From: Geminicoccus sp035556675
GTDB taxonomy: Bacteria; Pseudomonadota; Alphaproteobacteria; Geminicoccales; Geminicoccaceae
Reading direction: 5' to 3'
Assembly (NCBI RefSeq): GCF_035556675.1
Contig: NZ_DATMFZ010000054.1
Coordinates: forward strand, 1 to 45,654
DNA length: 45,654 nucleotides
Shown here: positions 32,589 to 41,862 of the stretch, one piece after another
How positions within the stretch are numbered: the first letter of the stretch is position 1
Layout of the letters: each line of letters opens with the position of its first letter
Position numbers and translations under genes: made by a program
Notes under the pieces: model-generated
Database searches by the model: none
What the model saw: only the letters and a program-made list of their open reading frames with translations
What the model was told of the DNA's origin: nothing

Positions 32589-34316
32589 TCAAATGTCGGC
32601 GTAGACGTGCGCCTCTGCCGCACCGCCCGGATGGGTCACGGCCCCTTTCTCCGCCGAGCCCACCGTCTGCGCATATTTCCACAACGTGCCGGACGTGTAG
32701 TACGAGGCGCGCGGCTGCCAGGCCGCCCGCCGGCTGTCCAGCTCCGCCTGGCTCAGCTCCACGTCCAGCGTCCCGGCCTCTGCATCGATCACGATGATGT
32801 CGCCGTCCCGGATCAGGCCGATCGGCCCGCCCACCTGCGCTTCCGGCCCGACATGGCCGATGCAGAACCCGCGCGTGGCGCCGGAGAAGCGGCCATCGGT
32901 GATCAGCGCCACGGCGTCGCCCTTGCCCTGGCCATAGAGGGCCGCGGTGACGCCCAGCATCTCGCGCATGCCGGGCCCGCCCTTAGGACCCTCATAGCGG
33001 ATCACCAGCACCTCGCCGTCCTGGTACTTGCGCTCCTGGACCGCCTGCATGCAGTCCTCCTCGGAATCGAAGCAGCGTGCCGGCCCGCGGAACCGGAGAT
33101 TGGCCAGGCCCGCGACCTTCACGATCGCACCTTCCGGCGCCAGCGTGCCCCTCAGCCCAACCACGCCGCCCATGGGGCTGATCGGGTCGCTCACCGGCCG
33201 CACCACCACCTGCTGCGGCCGCCAGGGGAAGTCGGCCAGGTTTTCGGCGATCGTCTTGCCGGTGACGGTGATGCAGTCACCGTGCAACAACCCGCCATCC
33301 AGCAATGCCCGCATGATCAGCGGCACGCCGCCGACATCGGCCAGGTCCTTCATCACGTACTGACCGGCGGGCTTCAGGTCGGCGATGTAGGGCGTGGAGC
33401 GGAAGATCTCGGCGACGTCGTGGAGGTCGAAGGCGATGCCCGCCTCGTGCGCCAGGGCCGGCAGATGCAAGGCACCGTTGGTGGACCCGCCCGAGCAGGC
33501 GACCACGCGTGCGGCGTTCTCGAGCGACTTCAGGGTCACGATGTCGCGCGGGCGGACCCGGCTCGCCAGCAGCGCCATCACCGCCTCGCCGGACTGCTCC
33601 GCCCAGGCATCGCGCGCCTCGTACGGTGCAGGGGTGCCGGCCGAGCCCGGCAGGGCCAAGCCGATCGCCTCGGAGACGCAGGCCATGGTGTTGGCGGTGA
33701 ACTGCCCGCCGCACGAGCCGGCCGACGGGCAGGCGACCCGCTCCAGCTCGTCCAGGTCGGCATCGCTGATCGCGCCCACGGCGTGCTTGCCCACCGCCTC
33801 GAACACGTCCTGCACGGTGACGTCGCGCCCCCGGTAGCGCCCGGGCAGGATCGAGCCGCCATACATGAACACGGACGGGACGTTCAGGCGGACCATCGCC
33901 ATCATCAGCCCGGGCAGCGACTTGTCGCAGCCGGCCAGGCCCACCAGCGCGTCATAGGCATGGCCGCGCACGGTGAGCTCGGTGGAATCCGCGATCACCT
34001 CGCGCGACACCAGCGAGGACTTCATGCCCTGGTGGCCCATGGCGATCCCGTCCGTGACGGTGATCGTGGTGAACTCGCGCGGCGTGCCGCCGGCCTTGGC
34101 GACCCCGCGCTTGACCGCCTGGGCCTGGCGGCCCAGCGCGATGTTGCAGGGTGCCGCCTCGTTCCAGGTGGTGACCACGCCCACGAACGGCTTGCCGATG
34201 TCGTCCGCGGTCAGACCCATCGCGTAGTAGTAGGAACGGTGCGGTGCCCGCTGCGGGCCGCTCGTGGAGTAGCGCGACGGCAGGTCCGACTTGTTGAAGA
34301 TCGTCACGCGCGCCAC
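32589..34316 (-). CDS. ilvD: Dihydroxy-acid dehydratase
   Basis: 575 residues from GTG 34316, with GGGGAGG eight bases upstream. Iron-sulfur ligands are Cys57 (EAAPCN), Cys130 (GLAGCDKSLPG) and Cys202 (CPSAGSCGGQFTANTM). Other blocks are TDGIAMGHQGMKSSL and GRFSGATRGFCIGHVGPEA. It dehydrates dihydroxy-isovalerate and dihydroxy-methylvalerate in valine/isoleucine synthesis. Sugar-acid dehydratases share the fold, but the length and motif set are those of true IlvD. It is transcribed alone, divergent from the YihY gene. Confidence 0.94.
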   Translation of the reverse strand: MARVTIFNKSDLPSRYSTSGPQRAPHRSYYYAMGLTADDIGKPFVGVVTTWNEAAPCNIALGRQAQAVKRGVAKAGGTPREFTTITVTDGIAMGHQGMKSSLVSREVIADSTELTVRGHAYDALVGLAGCDKSLPGLMMAMVRLNVPSVFMYGGSILPGRYRGRDVTVQDVFEAVGKHAVGAISDADLDELERVACPSAGSCGGQFTANTMACVSEAIGLALPGSAGTPAPYEARDAWAEQSGEAVMALLASRVRPRDIVTLKSLENAARVVACSGGSTNGALHLPALAHEAGIAFDLHDVAEIFRSTPYIADLKPAGQYVMKDLADVGGVPLIMRALLDGGLLHGDCITVTGKTIAENLADFPWRPQQVVVRPVSDPISPMGGVVGLRGTLAPEGAIVKVAGLANLRFRGPARCFDSEEDCMQAVQERKYQDGEVLVIRYEGPKGGPGMREMLGVTAALYGQGKGDAVALITDGRFSGATRGFCIGHVGPEAQVGGPIGLIRDGDIIVIDAEAGTLDVELSQAELDSRRAAWQPRASYYTSGTLWKYAQTVGSAEKGAVTHPGGAAEAHVYADI

Positions 34317-34482
34317 GGCGGCTGCCTCCCCTGGTACCGGCCGAGACGTGTGCCGGCCTCTTCTTCGGTCATGTCACCAAAACGATAGTCCCGGCACCCA
34401 CGCGTGGCCAGCCACGACCCCGTGGCGTAGGGCGAAGCTGCGGCCGCTTGTTCCCTGGTGCCGGCAGTGCGACTTCACCCCC

Positions 34483-35373
34483 ATGGAACTCGCGCACGAT
34501 CTCGCACCCCGGCCGCCCATCTCGCTGCGCAAGATCGTGCAGCGGGCATTCACCCGCTTCATCTACGACGACGGGCTGACCCATGCCGCGGCGATCGCGT
34601 TCGACACGCTGTTCGCCCTGGTGCCGTTCCTGATCTTCCTGCTCACCCTGGCCGGCTGGATCGGACAGAGCGAAGCCGCCACCCAGTCGATCGACCTGGC
34701 CCTGGCATTGCTGCCGCCCGAGGTCGCCGACTGGGTGAAGCCCCTGATCAACGAGGTCCGTCGGGTGGCGCATCCGACCATCCTCACCGTGTCGATGATC
34801 GGCACGCTCTGGGTGGCCTCCAGTGCGATCGAGGCGGTCCGCAACGCGCTGAACCGTATCTTCGATGCCACAGTCAGTGCCAAAGACTGGCCGATGCGCC
34901 GTCTCCAGGGACTGCTGCTGACCTGCTTTGCCGGGGTCTGCGCGATCGCGCTGACCACCATGACGCTGATCCTGCCGCTGGGCCTGCAGGTCGCCGCACG
35001 GCTCCTGCACGATCCCGAGCTGACCAGGCTAGTGGGCGCCTGGTCCACCCATCTGGCCGGGGTCGTCATCCTGTTCGCGGTGTCCCTGACCCTCTTCCGG
35101 CTGCTGCCAGGGAGGAAGATCCCGCTCACCCGGCTGGCGACCGGGGCGATGTTCGTCGCGGTGTCGTGGAACGGCTTCGTGTTCGGCTTCTCCTACTACA
35201 TGCGCAACATCAGCAGCATGAGCGTCACCTATGGCAGCCTCGGTGGCGTCGTGGTGACGATGTTCTTCTTCTGGCTCTCGGCGGTCATCTTCCTGCTGGG
35301 CGCGCAGATCGCCGCCGCGGTCGACCGGGCCAGCACGCCCAGCCCTCTTTCGGCCCCGCTGGCGCACGGTTAA
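34483..35373 (+). CDS. YihY/BrkB-family inner membrane protein
   Basis: 296 residues from ATG 34483, chosen because the family starts just before the block VQRAFTRFIYDDGLTHAAAIAFDTLFALVPFLIFLL. There are six membrane segments. FFFWLSAVIFLLGAQIAAAVDR is the usual family end. The family was once annotated as RNase BN in error; it is an uncharacterised membrane protein, sometimes linked to serum resistance. It reads toward fabI, which starts 44 bases after its stop. Confidence 0.9.
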   Translation: MELAHDLAPRPPISLRKIVQRAFTRFIYDDGLTHAAAIAFDTLFALVPFLIFLLTLAGWIGQSEAATQSIDLALALLPPEVADWVKPLINEVRRVAHPTILTVSMIGTLWVASSAIEAVRNALNRIFDATVSAKDWPMRRLQGLLLTCFAGVCAIALTTMTLILPLGLQVAARLLHDPELTRLVGAWSTHLAGVVILFAVSLTLFRLLPGRKIPLTRLATGAMFVAVSWNGFVFGFSYYMRNISSMSVTYGSLGGVVVTMFFFWLSAVIFLLGAQIAAAVDRASTPSPLSAPLAHG

Positions 35374-35417
35374 GAACCGGTCCACCCAGCGCTTTTATCC
35401 ATCGGAGATCTCTGCTC

Positions 35418-36245
35418 ATGAGCGCTATCAAGCCCGCCTCGGCCGGGCCGTTGTTCGCCGGCAAGCGCGGCCTGATCATGGGCATCGCCAACGACCGCTC
35501 GCTGGCTTGGGGCATCGCCGCGGCGGTCGCGGCGCACGGTGCCGAGTTGGCGGTGACCTATCAGGGCGAAGCCTTGAAGAAGCGGGTGATGCCGCTCGCC
35601 GAGAAGCTGGGGGCACCTCTGGTGCTGCCGGCCGACGTCACCGATGCCGCCTCGATGGACGCGCTGTTCGCCCAGATCCAGGAGCAGTGGGGCCGGCTCG
35701 ACTTCGTGGTCCACGCGATCGCCTACTCCGACAAGGAGGAACTGAAGGGCCGCTACGTCAACACGACCTTCGAGAACTTCCAGAACACCATGAACGTCTC
35801 GGTGTTCAGCTTCACCGACCTCGCCCGGCGCGCGGCGCCGCTGATGACCGAGGGCGGCTCCCTGCTCACGCTCACCTATCTGGGGGCCGAGCGGGTGGTG
35901 CCCCACTACAACGTGATGGGGGTGGCCAAGGCGGCGCTGGAAGCCTCGGTGCGCTTTTTGGCGGTGGACCTGGGCAGCCAGCGCATCCGGGTCAACGCCA
36001 TCTCGGCGGGGCCGGTCAAGACGCTCGCCGCCTCCGGCATCGGCGACTTCCGCTACATCCTGAAGTGGAACGAATACAACTCACCGCTCAAGCGCAACAC
36101 CACCATCGAGGACGTGGGCGGCGCCGCGGTGTACCTGCTGTCCGACCTGGGCGGCGGCACCACCGGCGAGGTGTTGCATGTCGACAGCGGCTACCACGTC
36201 GTCGGCATGAAGGCGGCCGACGCGCCGGACATATCGGTGGTCTGA
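35418..36245 (+). CDS. fabI: Enoyl-[acyl-carrier-protein] reductase (NADH)
   Basis: 275 residues; GGAG at 35404-35407 precedes ATG 35418. The FabI short-chain dehydrogenase fold shows GLIMGIANDRSLAWGIA in place of the standard TGxxxGxG. The catalytic set is Tyr154 (LTYLGAERV), Tyr164 and Lys171 (HYNVMGVAKAAL). It reduces enoyl-ACP in the last step of fatty-acid elongation and is the triclosan target class. A hairpin follows the stop. Confidence 0.95.
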   Translation: MSAIKPASAGPLFAGKRGLIMGIANDRSLAWGIAAAVAAHGAELAVTYQGEALKKRVMPLAEKLGAPLVLPADVTDAASMDALFAQIQEQWGRLDFVVHAIAYSDKEELKGRYVNTTFENFQNTMNVSVFSFTDLARRAAPLMTEGGSLLTLTYLGAERVVPHYNVMGVAKAALEASVRFLAVDLGSQRIRVNAISAGPVKTLAASGIGDFRYILKWNEYNSPLKRNTTIEDVGGAAVYLLSDLGGGTTGEVLHVDSGYHVVGMKAADAPDISVV

Positions 36246-36254
36246 GGCCACCCG

Positions 36255-36282
36255 GCGCGGAACCACACAGCCGGTCCCGCGC
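36255..36282 (+). terminator. Probable fabI terminator hairpin
   Basis: GCGCGG and ACC (36255-36264) pair with GGT and CCGCGC (36273-36282) with one internal mismatch over an eight-base loop. TTTCC follows. Confidence 0.5.
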
Positions 36283-36380
36283 TTTCCTCCCATGTGCCTC
36301 GAGTGCCCAGGCGCGTCCCTTCGGGCCTGGGCTGCATCATCGATCGCTTGGCTGCCGAACCGGCAGGGAGGAGGAAGCCC

Positions 36381-36545
36381 GTGGACCGCAGAACCTGGTA
36401 CATCATCATCGTGGTGATCATCGTGATCCTGCTGGCCTGGATCTTCTGGCCGAGGACCGCGACCACGCCGGTGGCGCCCGAGGCCACGCCGCCTGCCACC
36501 ACGGACCCGGCGACGCCGCCTGCCGGTGGCACGACCACGCCTTGA
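36381..36545 (+). CDS. Tiny single-pass membrane protein with Pro/Thr tail
   Basis: 54 residues from GTG 36381 behind GGGAGGAGG. Residues about 7-23 are a strongly hydrophobic helix (IIIVVIIVILLAWIF) after a short basic start. The tail is Thr, Pro and Ala rich (TTPVAPEATPPATT). No family is recognised. Small alphaproteobacterial proteins of this shape are common and mostly uncharacterised. A GC-rich hairpin follows at once, supporting a separate small transcription unit. Confidence 0.55.
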   Translation: MDRRTWYIIIVVIIVILLAWIFWPRTATTPVAPEATPPATTDPATPPAGGTTTP

Positions 36546-36557
36546 CCTGAGCAGCCT

Positions 36558-36593
36558 GCCCGGCCGGACCCGGTGGCCAGCGCCCGGCCGGGC
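36558..36593 (+). terminator. 10-bp stem-loop after the tiny membrane protein gene
   Basis: GCCCGGCCGG (36558-36567) pairs perfectly with 36584-36593 over a 16-base loop. There is no T run. It separates the small gene from aroC. Confidence 0.5.
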
Positions 36594-36666
36594 AATGCCC
36601 CCTTGACCGCCCCCCATCGTTCCGCGCACCTGCCGCCCGCACCATCGCGGCAGGGCTTGGGGAGCC

Positions 36667-37743
36667 ATGGCAGGCAGCAGTTTCGGCGAACTCTTCCGCT
36701 TCACCACCTGGGGCGAAAGCCATGGGCCGGCGATCGGCTGCGTGGTCGACGGGGTGCCGTCGCTTCTGCCGCTCGCCGAGGCGGACATCCAGGTCTGGCT
36801 GGACCGGCGCCGGCCGGGCCAGTCGCGCTACACCACCCAGCGCCAGGAACCCGACCAGGTCGAGATCCTGTCCGGCGTGTTCGAGGGCAAAACCACCGGC
36901 ACGCCGATCCAGCTCCTGATCCGCAACCAGGACCAGCGGTCCAGGGACTACGGCGAGATCCAGGACAAGTACCGTCCGGGCCACGCCGACTACGCCTATG
37001 ACCAAAAATACGGCATCCGCGACTATCGCGGTGGCGGCCGCTCCTCGGCCCGCGAAACGGCCTCGCGGGTCGCCGCGGGCGCGGTGGCGCGCAAGGTGCT
37101 GGGCGACGGGGTGCGGATCCGCGGCTGCCTGGTGCAGATGGGACCGGACCGGATCGACCGGGCGGCGTTCGACGACGCGGAAATCGACCGCAACCCGTTC
37201 TACTGCCCGGACCCGCAGGCGGCCGCCCGCTGGGCGGAGCAGTTGTCCGCGATCCGCAAGGCCGGCTCGTCGGTGGGTGCGGTGATCGAGGTGACGGCTA
37301 GCGGCGTGCCGGCCGGCCTGGGCGAGCCGGTCTACGACAAGCTGGATGCCGACCTCGCCAAGGCGATGATGAGCATCAACGCGGTCAAGGCGGTGGAGAT
37401 CGGCGACGGCATGGCCGCCGCGGCGCTCAGCGGCGAGGCCAATGCCGACGAGATGCGCATGGGCAATGACGGCCCGCGCTTTTTGTCCAACCATGCCGGC
37501 GGGATCCTGGGCGGGATCTCCACCGGTCAGGACGTGGTGGTGCGCTTCGCGGTGAAGCCCACCTCCTCGATCCTCACCCCCAGGCGCACGATCGACCGGT
37601 TCGGCAACGAGACCGAGATCCTGACCAAGGGGCGCCACGACCCTTGCGTCGGCATCCGCGCGGTGCCGGTGGGCGAGGCGATGATGGCGGTGGTGCTGGC
37701 CGACCACCTGCTCCGCCAACGCGGGATCTACGGCCTCCGCTAG
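36667..37743 (+). CDS. aroC: Chorismate synthase
   Basis: 358 residues. Signature blocks are TWGESHGPAIGCVVDGVP at the N-terminus, RRRPGQSRYTTQR, GRSSARETASRVAAGAVARK and HAGGILGGISTGQDVVVR. It makes chorismate from EPSP using reduced FMN, the last shared step to aromatic amino acids. It is complete and of normal length. The moaA gene converges on it, 16 bases apart. Confidence 0.96.
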   Translation: MAGSSFGELFRFTTWGESHGPAIGCVVDGVPSLLPLAEADIQVWLDRRRPGQSRYTTQRQEPDQVEILSGVFEGKTTGTPIQLLIRNQDQRSRDYGEIQDKYRPGHADYAYDQKYGIRDYRGGGRSSARETASRVAAGAVARKVLGDGVRIRGCLVQMGPDRIDRAAFDDAEIDRNPFYCPDPQAAARWAEQLSAIRKAGSSVGAVIEVTASGVPAGLGEPVYDKLDADLAKAMMSINAVKAVEIGDGMAAAALSGEANADEMRMGNDGPRFLSNHAGGILGGISTGQDVVVRFAVKPTSSILTPRRTIDRFGNETEILTKGRHDPCVGIRAVPVGEAMMAVVLADHLLRQRGIYGLR

Positions 37744-37759
37744 CTGCGCAGCGGCCGGC

Positions 37760-38752
37760 TCAGCCCCCGGTAACGCTCATGTGCCGCGCCACCGCAGGGG
37801 CCTTGCGGCGCCGGTCGATGATGAAGTCGTGGCCCTTGGGCTTACGGGCGATGCCGTCGCGGATCGCCTGCTCCAGGGCCTGGTTGCCCTCGGAGGAGCG
37901 CAGCGGCGTGCGCAGGTCGACCGCGTCCTCCTGGCCCAGGCACATGTACATGGTGCCGGTGCAGGTCACCCGGACCCGGTTGCAGCTCTCGCAGAAATTA
38001 TGGGTCATGGGCGTGATGAAGCCGAGCCGGCCGCCGGTCTCGGCGACCCGGACATAGCGCGCAGGCCCGCCCGTGCGGTAGTCTAGGTCCTCCAGCGTCC
38101 AGCGCCGCTCCAGCCGGGCGCGCACCAGCGAGAGCGGCAGGTACTGGTCGGTGCGGTCGCCGTCGATGTCGCCCAGCGGCATGGTCTCGATCAGCGTCAG
38201 GTCGAAGCCGCGCTCGCCGCACCACTCGACCATCCGGTCGATCTCGTCCTCGTTGACCCCTTTCAGCGCCACCGCGTTGATCTTGACCGCCAGGCCCGCC
38301 GCCTTGGCCGCCTCGATTCCGCCCATCACCTGGGCGAAGCGGCCCCAGCGGGTGATCGCCTGGAACCGGTCGGGATCCAGCGTGTCGAGCGAGACGTTGA
38401 CCCGCCGGACCCCGGCCTCGACCAGGCCTTCGGCGTGCTTGGCGAGCTGGCTGCCATTGGTGGTGACGGTCAGCTCGTCGAGGGCACCAGTGCGCAGGTG
38501 CCGGCCGACCTGGCGGATCAGCCACATCACGTCCCGCCTGACCAAGGGCTCGCCGCCGGTCAGGCGGAGCTTGCGCACCCCCATCTCGACCAGCGTGCTG
38601 CACAGCCGGTCGAGCTCCTCCAGGGTCAGCAGCTCCGCCTTGGGCAGGAACGTCATGTTCTCCGCCATGCAATAGACGCAGCGGAAGTCGCATCGGTCGG
38701 TCACCGAGACGCGCACGTAGGAGATCTTGCGCGCAAACGGATCGATCAGCAT
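37760..38752 (-). CDS. moaA: GTP 3',8-cyclase (molybdenum cofactor synthesis)
   Basis: 330 residues. The radical-SAM cluster is CDFRCVYC (Cys21, Cys25, Cys28). The second, C-terminal cluster lies in NFCESCNRVRVTCTGTMYMCLG. The protein ends with the Gly-Gly tail (SVTGG) needed for activity in the family. TGGEPLVRRD and NVSLDTLDPDRF are further matches. It makes 3',8-cyclo-GTP with MoaC. No other mo genes lie in the window. Confidence 0.96.
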   Translation of the reverse strand: MLIDPFARKISYVRVSVTDRCDFRCVYCMAENMTFLPKAELLTLEELDRLCSTLVEMGVRKLRLTGGEPLVRRDVMWLIRQVGRHLRTGALDELTVTTNGSQLAKHAEGLVEAGVRRVNVSLDTLDPDRFQAITRWGRFAQVMGGIEAAKAAGLAVKINAVALKGVNEDEIDRMVEWCGERGFDLTLIETMPLGDIDGDRTDQYLPLSLVRARLERRWTLEDLDYRTGGPARYVRVAETGGRLGFITPMTHNFCESCNRVRVTCTGTMYMCLGQEDAVDLRTPLRSSEGNQALEQAIRDGIARKPKGHDFIIDRRRKAPAVARHMSVTGG

Positions 38753-38947
38753 CGCTTGTCCTGCATCCGGGCGGACCCCTTGGGCTGCGGGGCCGCTGGT
38801 AAGCGGCCGGGGGCCTGTCTATGCTCCGCCCCCAGAACTTAGGCACTCGGCCGCCGGAAGTGAACCGGCTCCGCCGAAACTGCCGAAACGACAGGCTATT
38901 GCCACTACGCCCGACCAGGCGTCCTGCAGGGAATCCGGACCTTCGCC

Positions 38948-39724
38948 ATGGCCAGCCCCGCCCTGCCCAAGCTGGCATTCGTCGCCGCCGCCACCCCTGA
39001 GGCCGAGGCGGCCATGGAGGTGCTGGCGCGGCGCTGGCCGCCCGTCGATCTCGACGATGCCGAGATCGTGGTGGCGCTCGGCGGCGACGGCTTCATGCTG
39101 GAAACCCTGCACGGCCAGATGAAGCGCGCCGTGCCGATCTACGGCATGAATCTGGGCACGGTCGGCTTCCTCCTGAACGCGTTCGGCATCGACGACCTGG
39201 CCGAGCGGCTGGCCGGTGCGCGCGAGGTGGTGCTGCATCCCTTGCGGATGGAGGCGACGGCGACGGACGGCAGCCGGGTGTCCGGCATGGCGATCAACGA
39301 CGTGTCGATCTACCGGGAGACGCGGCAGGCGGCCAGGCTCGCCGTCGAGATCGACGGGGTGGCACGCCTGCCCGAGCTGGTCTGCGACGGCGTGCTGGTC
39401 GCCACGCCTGCCGGCAGCACCGCTTACAACCTGTCGGCCCACGGGCCGATCCTCCCGCTGGGCGCCAACCTCCTGGCACTCACGCCGATCAGCCCGTTCC
39501 GCCCGCGCCGCTGGCGCGGGGCGCTGCTGCCCAACGAGGCGCGCTTCACGATCCGGGTACTGGATCCGCTCAAGCGGCCGGCCAGCGCGGTCGCCGACTA
39601 TACCGAGGTCCGCGACGTCACGACCGTGGAGATCTGGGAGGACCGCAGCATCGAGCTGCGCTTGCTGTTCGATCCCGAGCATCATCTGGAAGAGCGCATT
39701 CTCAAGGAACAGTTCGTGCCCTAA
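38948..39724 (+). CDS. nadK: NAD kinase
   Basis: 258 residues. The catalytic GGDG (45-48) lies in VALGGDGFMLETLH. NLGTVGFLLN and DGVLVATPAGSTAYNLSAHGPIL are family blocks. It makes NADP from NAD. The starting ATG at 38948 has a weak ribosome site. The 195-base gap to divergent moaA shows no promoter or structure that I would call. Confidence 0.94.
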   Translation: MASPALPKLAFVAAATPEAEAAMEVLARRWPPVDLDDAEIVVALGGDGFMLETLHGQMKRAVPIYGMNLGTVGFLLNAFGIDDLAERLAGAREVVLHPLRMEATATDGSRVSGMAINDVSIYRETRQAARLAVEIDGVARLPELVCDGVLVATPAGSTAYNLSAHGPILPLGANLLALTPISPFRPRRWRGALLPNEARFTIRVLDPLKRPASAVADYTEVRDVTTVEIWEDRSIELRLLFDPEHHLEERILKEQFVP

Positions 39725-39750
39725 GAAGACAGGTCAGGCGCAGGCTCAGG

Positions 39751-39782
39751 CGTTCGCCGCAAGCATGGCTGCCGGGCGAACG
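39751..39782 (+). terminator. Hairpin downstream of nadK
   Basis: CGTTCGCC (39751-39758) pairs with GGCGAACG (39775-39782) over a 16-base loop. It lies between nadK and the kup promoter; no T run. Confidence 0.4.
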
Positions 39783-39789
39783 GAGCTGA

Positions 39790-39817
39790 TTGCGCTGGCT
39801 CGCGGCTGGTGTATGAG
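39790..39817 (+). promoter_or_regulatory. Putative kup promoter
   Basis: TTGCGC (39790-39795), a 16-base spacer and TATGAG (39812-39817), about 35 bases before the kup start. The match is moderate. Confidence 0.35.
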
Positions 39818-39850
39818 CGCGCGCCTCTATCCATCTGAAAGGCGCCGTAC

Positions 39851-41767
39851 TTGGCCAACCATTCGGCCGCCGCCACTTCCGGTCAGCATCTCCCGATCGT
39901 GCCGAAGCTGCGCGCCAGCCTGGTCCTGGCGGCACTGGGCGTGGTGTTCGGCGACATCGGCACCAGCCCGCTCTACACGATGCGCGAGGCGTTCGGCCAT
40001 GCCGGCGGACTGGTCCTGGACGAGCTCCATGTCCTGGGCGTCCTGTCGCTCGTGTTCTGGTCGCTCACCCTGATCGTGGCGCTCAAATACGTCGTCCTGA
40101 TCATGCGCGCCGACAACAAGGGCGAGGGCGGCGTCCTGGCGCTGGCCGCCCTGGCCCTGGGCAGCGGGGGTGCCCGGGGCGATAAGCGCAAGTTCGTGGT
40201 GCTGGCCCTCGCCATGATCGGCGTGGGCCTGTTCTATGGCGACGCGGTCATCACCCCGGCGATCACCGTCCTGTCGGCGGTCGAGGGCCTGCAGACGCTG
40301 GACCCGCGGCTGGACAGCTATGTCGTCCCGATCTCCATCCTGATCCTGGTAGCGCTGTTCCTGATCCAGCGCCGGGGCACGGCCCTGGTCGGCCGCCTGT
40401 TCGGGCCGGTCATGCTGATCTGGTTCGGCATCCTGGCCGTGCTGGGGCTGGTCCAGATCGTGCAGAGCCCCGACGTGCTGCGCGCGGTCTGGCCGGGCTG
40501 GGCCATCCTGTTCCTGCAGGAGGAGGGCTTTCACGCCTTCGTGGCGATGGGCTCGGTCGTCCTGTGCGTCACCGGTGCCGAGGCCCTCTACGCCGACATG
40601 GGCCATTTCGGCAGCCGAGCGATCCGGATGTCCTGGTTCGGCGCGGTGATGCCCGCCCTGATGCTCAACTATTTCGGCCAGGGCGCCCTCATCCTCGACC
40701 ATCCCGAGGTGATCGATTCGCCCTTCTACCACCTGGTGCCGGGCTGGGGCCTGGTCCCGCTGATCCTGCTGGCCACGCTCGCCACGATCGTCGCCAGCCA
40801 GGCGGTGATCTCGGGCGTGTTCTCCCTCACCTCCCAGGCCATCCGGCTGGGCTACCTGCCCCGCATGGCGATGCACCACACCTCGGAGCACGAGATCGGC
40901 CAGATCTACATCCCGCGGGTCAACTGGCTGCTGATGGCCGGCGTGCTGGCCCTGGTGGTCGCCTTCGAGAGCTCGTCCGACCTGGCAGCCGCCTATGGCA
41001 TCGCGGTGACCAGCGCCATGGGGATCGACGCCATCCTGGCCTGCCTGGTCGCGATCTGGCTGTGGCGCTGGCCCCGGCCCTGGGCGATCCTCCTGTTCGG
41101 CAGCCTGCTCTGCCTGGACGCCGCCTATATCGTCGCCAACAGCCTGAAGATCCCGGCGGGCGGCTGGCTGCCCCTGCTGATGGCCGGGATCATCTTCCTG
41201 ATGCTGCGTACCTGGGTCCGGGGCCGGCGCGTGCTGGCCGATCTGCGCACCCAGCAGTCGATGGGCATCGAGCTGTTCATCCGCTCGGTCACCGCCAGTT
41301 CGCGCTGCCAGCGGGTCGCCGGCACCGCCGTCGTGCTGTGCAGCGACGTGTCCGTCGTACCGAACACGCTCCTGCACAACCTGAAGCACAACCATGTCCT
41401 CCATGAGCAGGTCGTGCTGCTCACCGTGCGCACCGACGACGTGCCACGCGTGCCGCTGGAGCAGGGCATCAGCGTCCGCCACCTGAGCGACGGCTTCTGG
41501 TCGGTGGTGGTGCGCTTCGGCTTCATGGACCAGCCGGACATCCAGGCGGCCCTGCGCACCGCAGCCGGGGCCGGCCTGGCCGTGGACCCGGCCCGGGCCT
41601 CCTACTTTCTCGGCCGCGAGACGCTGGTGCCGTCGACCCGCGATTACCTGAACCCGGTCCAGGAGCGGCTGTTCATCAGCATGTCGGCGACCGCGACCGA
41701 TCCCACGGCCTACTTCAACCTGCCGCCCGACCGGGTGATCGAGGTCGGCACCCAGATCGAGATCTGA
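39851..41767 (+). CDS. kup: Potassium uptake protein Kup
   Basis: 638 residues from TTG 39851, with GAAAGG eight bases before. About twelve membrane segments follow the opening LAALGVVFGDIGTSPLYTMREAF. Other family blocks are ADNKGEGGVLAL, GVGLFYGDAVITPAITVLSAVEGL and YFGQGALIL. The C-terminal 110 residues are the cytoplasmic Kup domain. It imports K+ with protons and works mainly at low pH or low K+. It is complete and of normal length. Confidence 0.95.
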   Translation: MANHSAAATSGQHLPIVPKLRASLVLAALGVVFGDIGTSPLYTMREAFGHAGGLVLDELHVLGVLSLVFWSLTLIVALKYVVLIMRADNKGEGGVLALAALALGSGGARGDKRKFVVLALAMIGVGLFYGDAVITPAITVLSAVEGLQTLDPRLDSYVVPISILILVALFLIQRRGTALVGRLFGPVMLIWFGILAVLGLVQIVQSPDVLRAVWPGWAILFLQEEGFHAFVAMGSVVLCVTGAEALYADMGHFGSRAIRMSWFGAVMPALMLNYFGQGALILDHPEVIDSPFYHLVPGWGLVPLILLATLATIVASQAVISGVFSLTSQAIRLGYLPRMAMHHTSEHEIGQIYIPRVNWLLMAGVLALVVAFESSSDLAAAYGIAVTSAMGIDAILACLVAIWLWRWPRPWAILLFGSLLCLDAAYIVANSLKIPAGGWLPLLMAGIIFLMLRTWVRGRRVLADLRTQQSMGIELFIRSVTASSRCQRVAGTAVVLCSDVSVVPNTLLHNLKHNHVLHEQVVLLTVRTDDVPRVPLEQGISVRHLSDGFWSVVVRFGFMDQPDIQAALRTAAGAGLAVDPARASYFLGRETLVPSTRDYLNPVQERLFISMSATATDPTAYFNLPPDRVIEVGTQIEI

Positions 41768-41862
41768 ACCAGGCATCCCCTTCCATCGGGGCTGGTCCGC
41801 GCGCAGCCCAGCCGGCACGATGGCCGCACCGGCCGGTCCTGGCCGGACAGGCATAGGAGACC

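Noticed and set aside
34317..34374. A short possible leader peptide before ilvD on the minus strand (MTEEEAGTRLG...)
   Set aside because: It ends at the ilvD start but has no run of Ile, Leu or Val codons and no attenuator-type hairpins, so amino-acid attenuation is not supported.
38753..38947. Possible molybdenum-cofactor riboswitch before moaA
   Set aside because: The gap has small GC-rich inverted repeats only; nothing resembled the Moco RNA consensus, and the gap also serves the divergent nadK gene.
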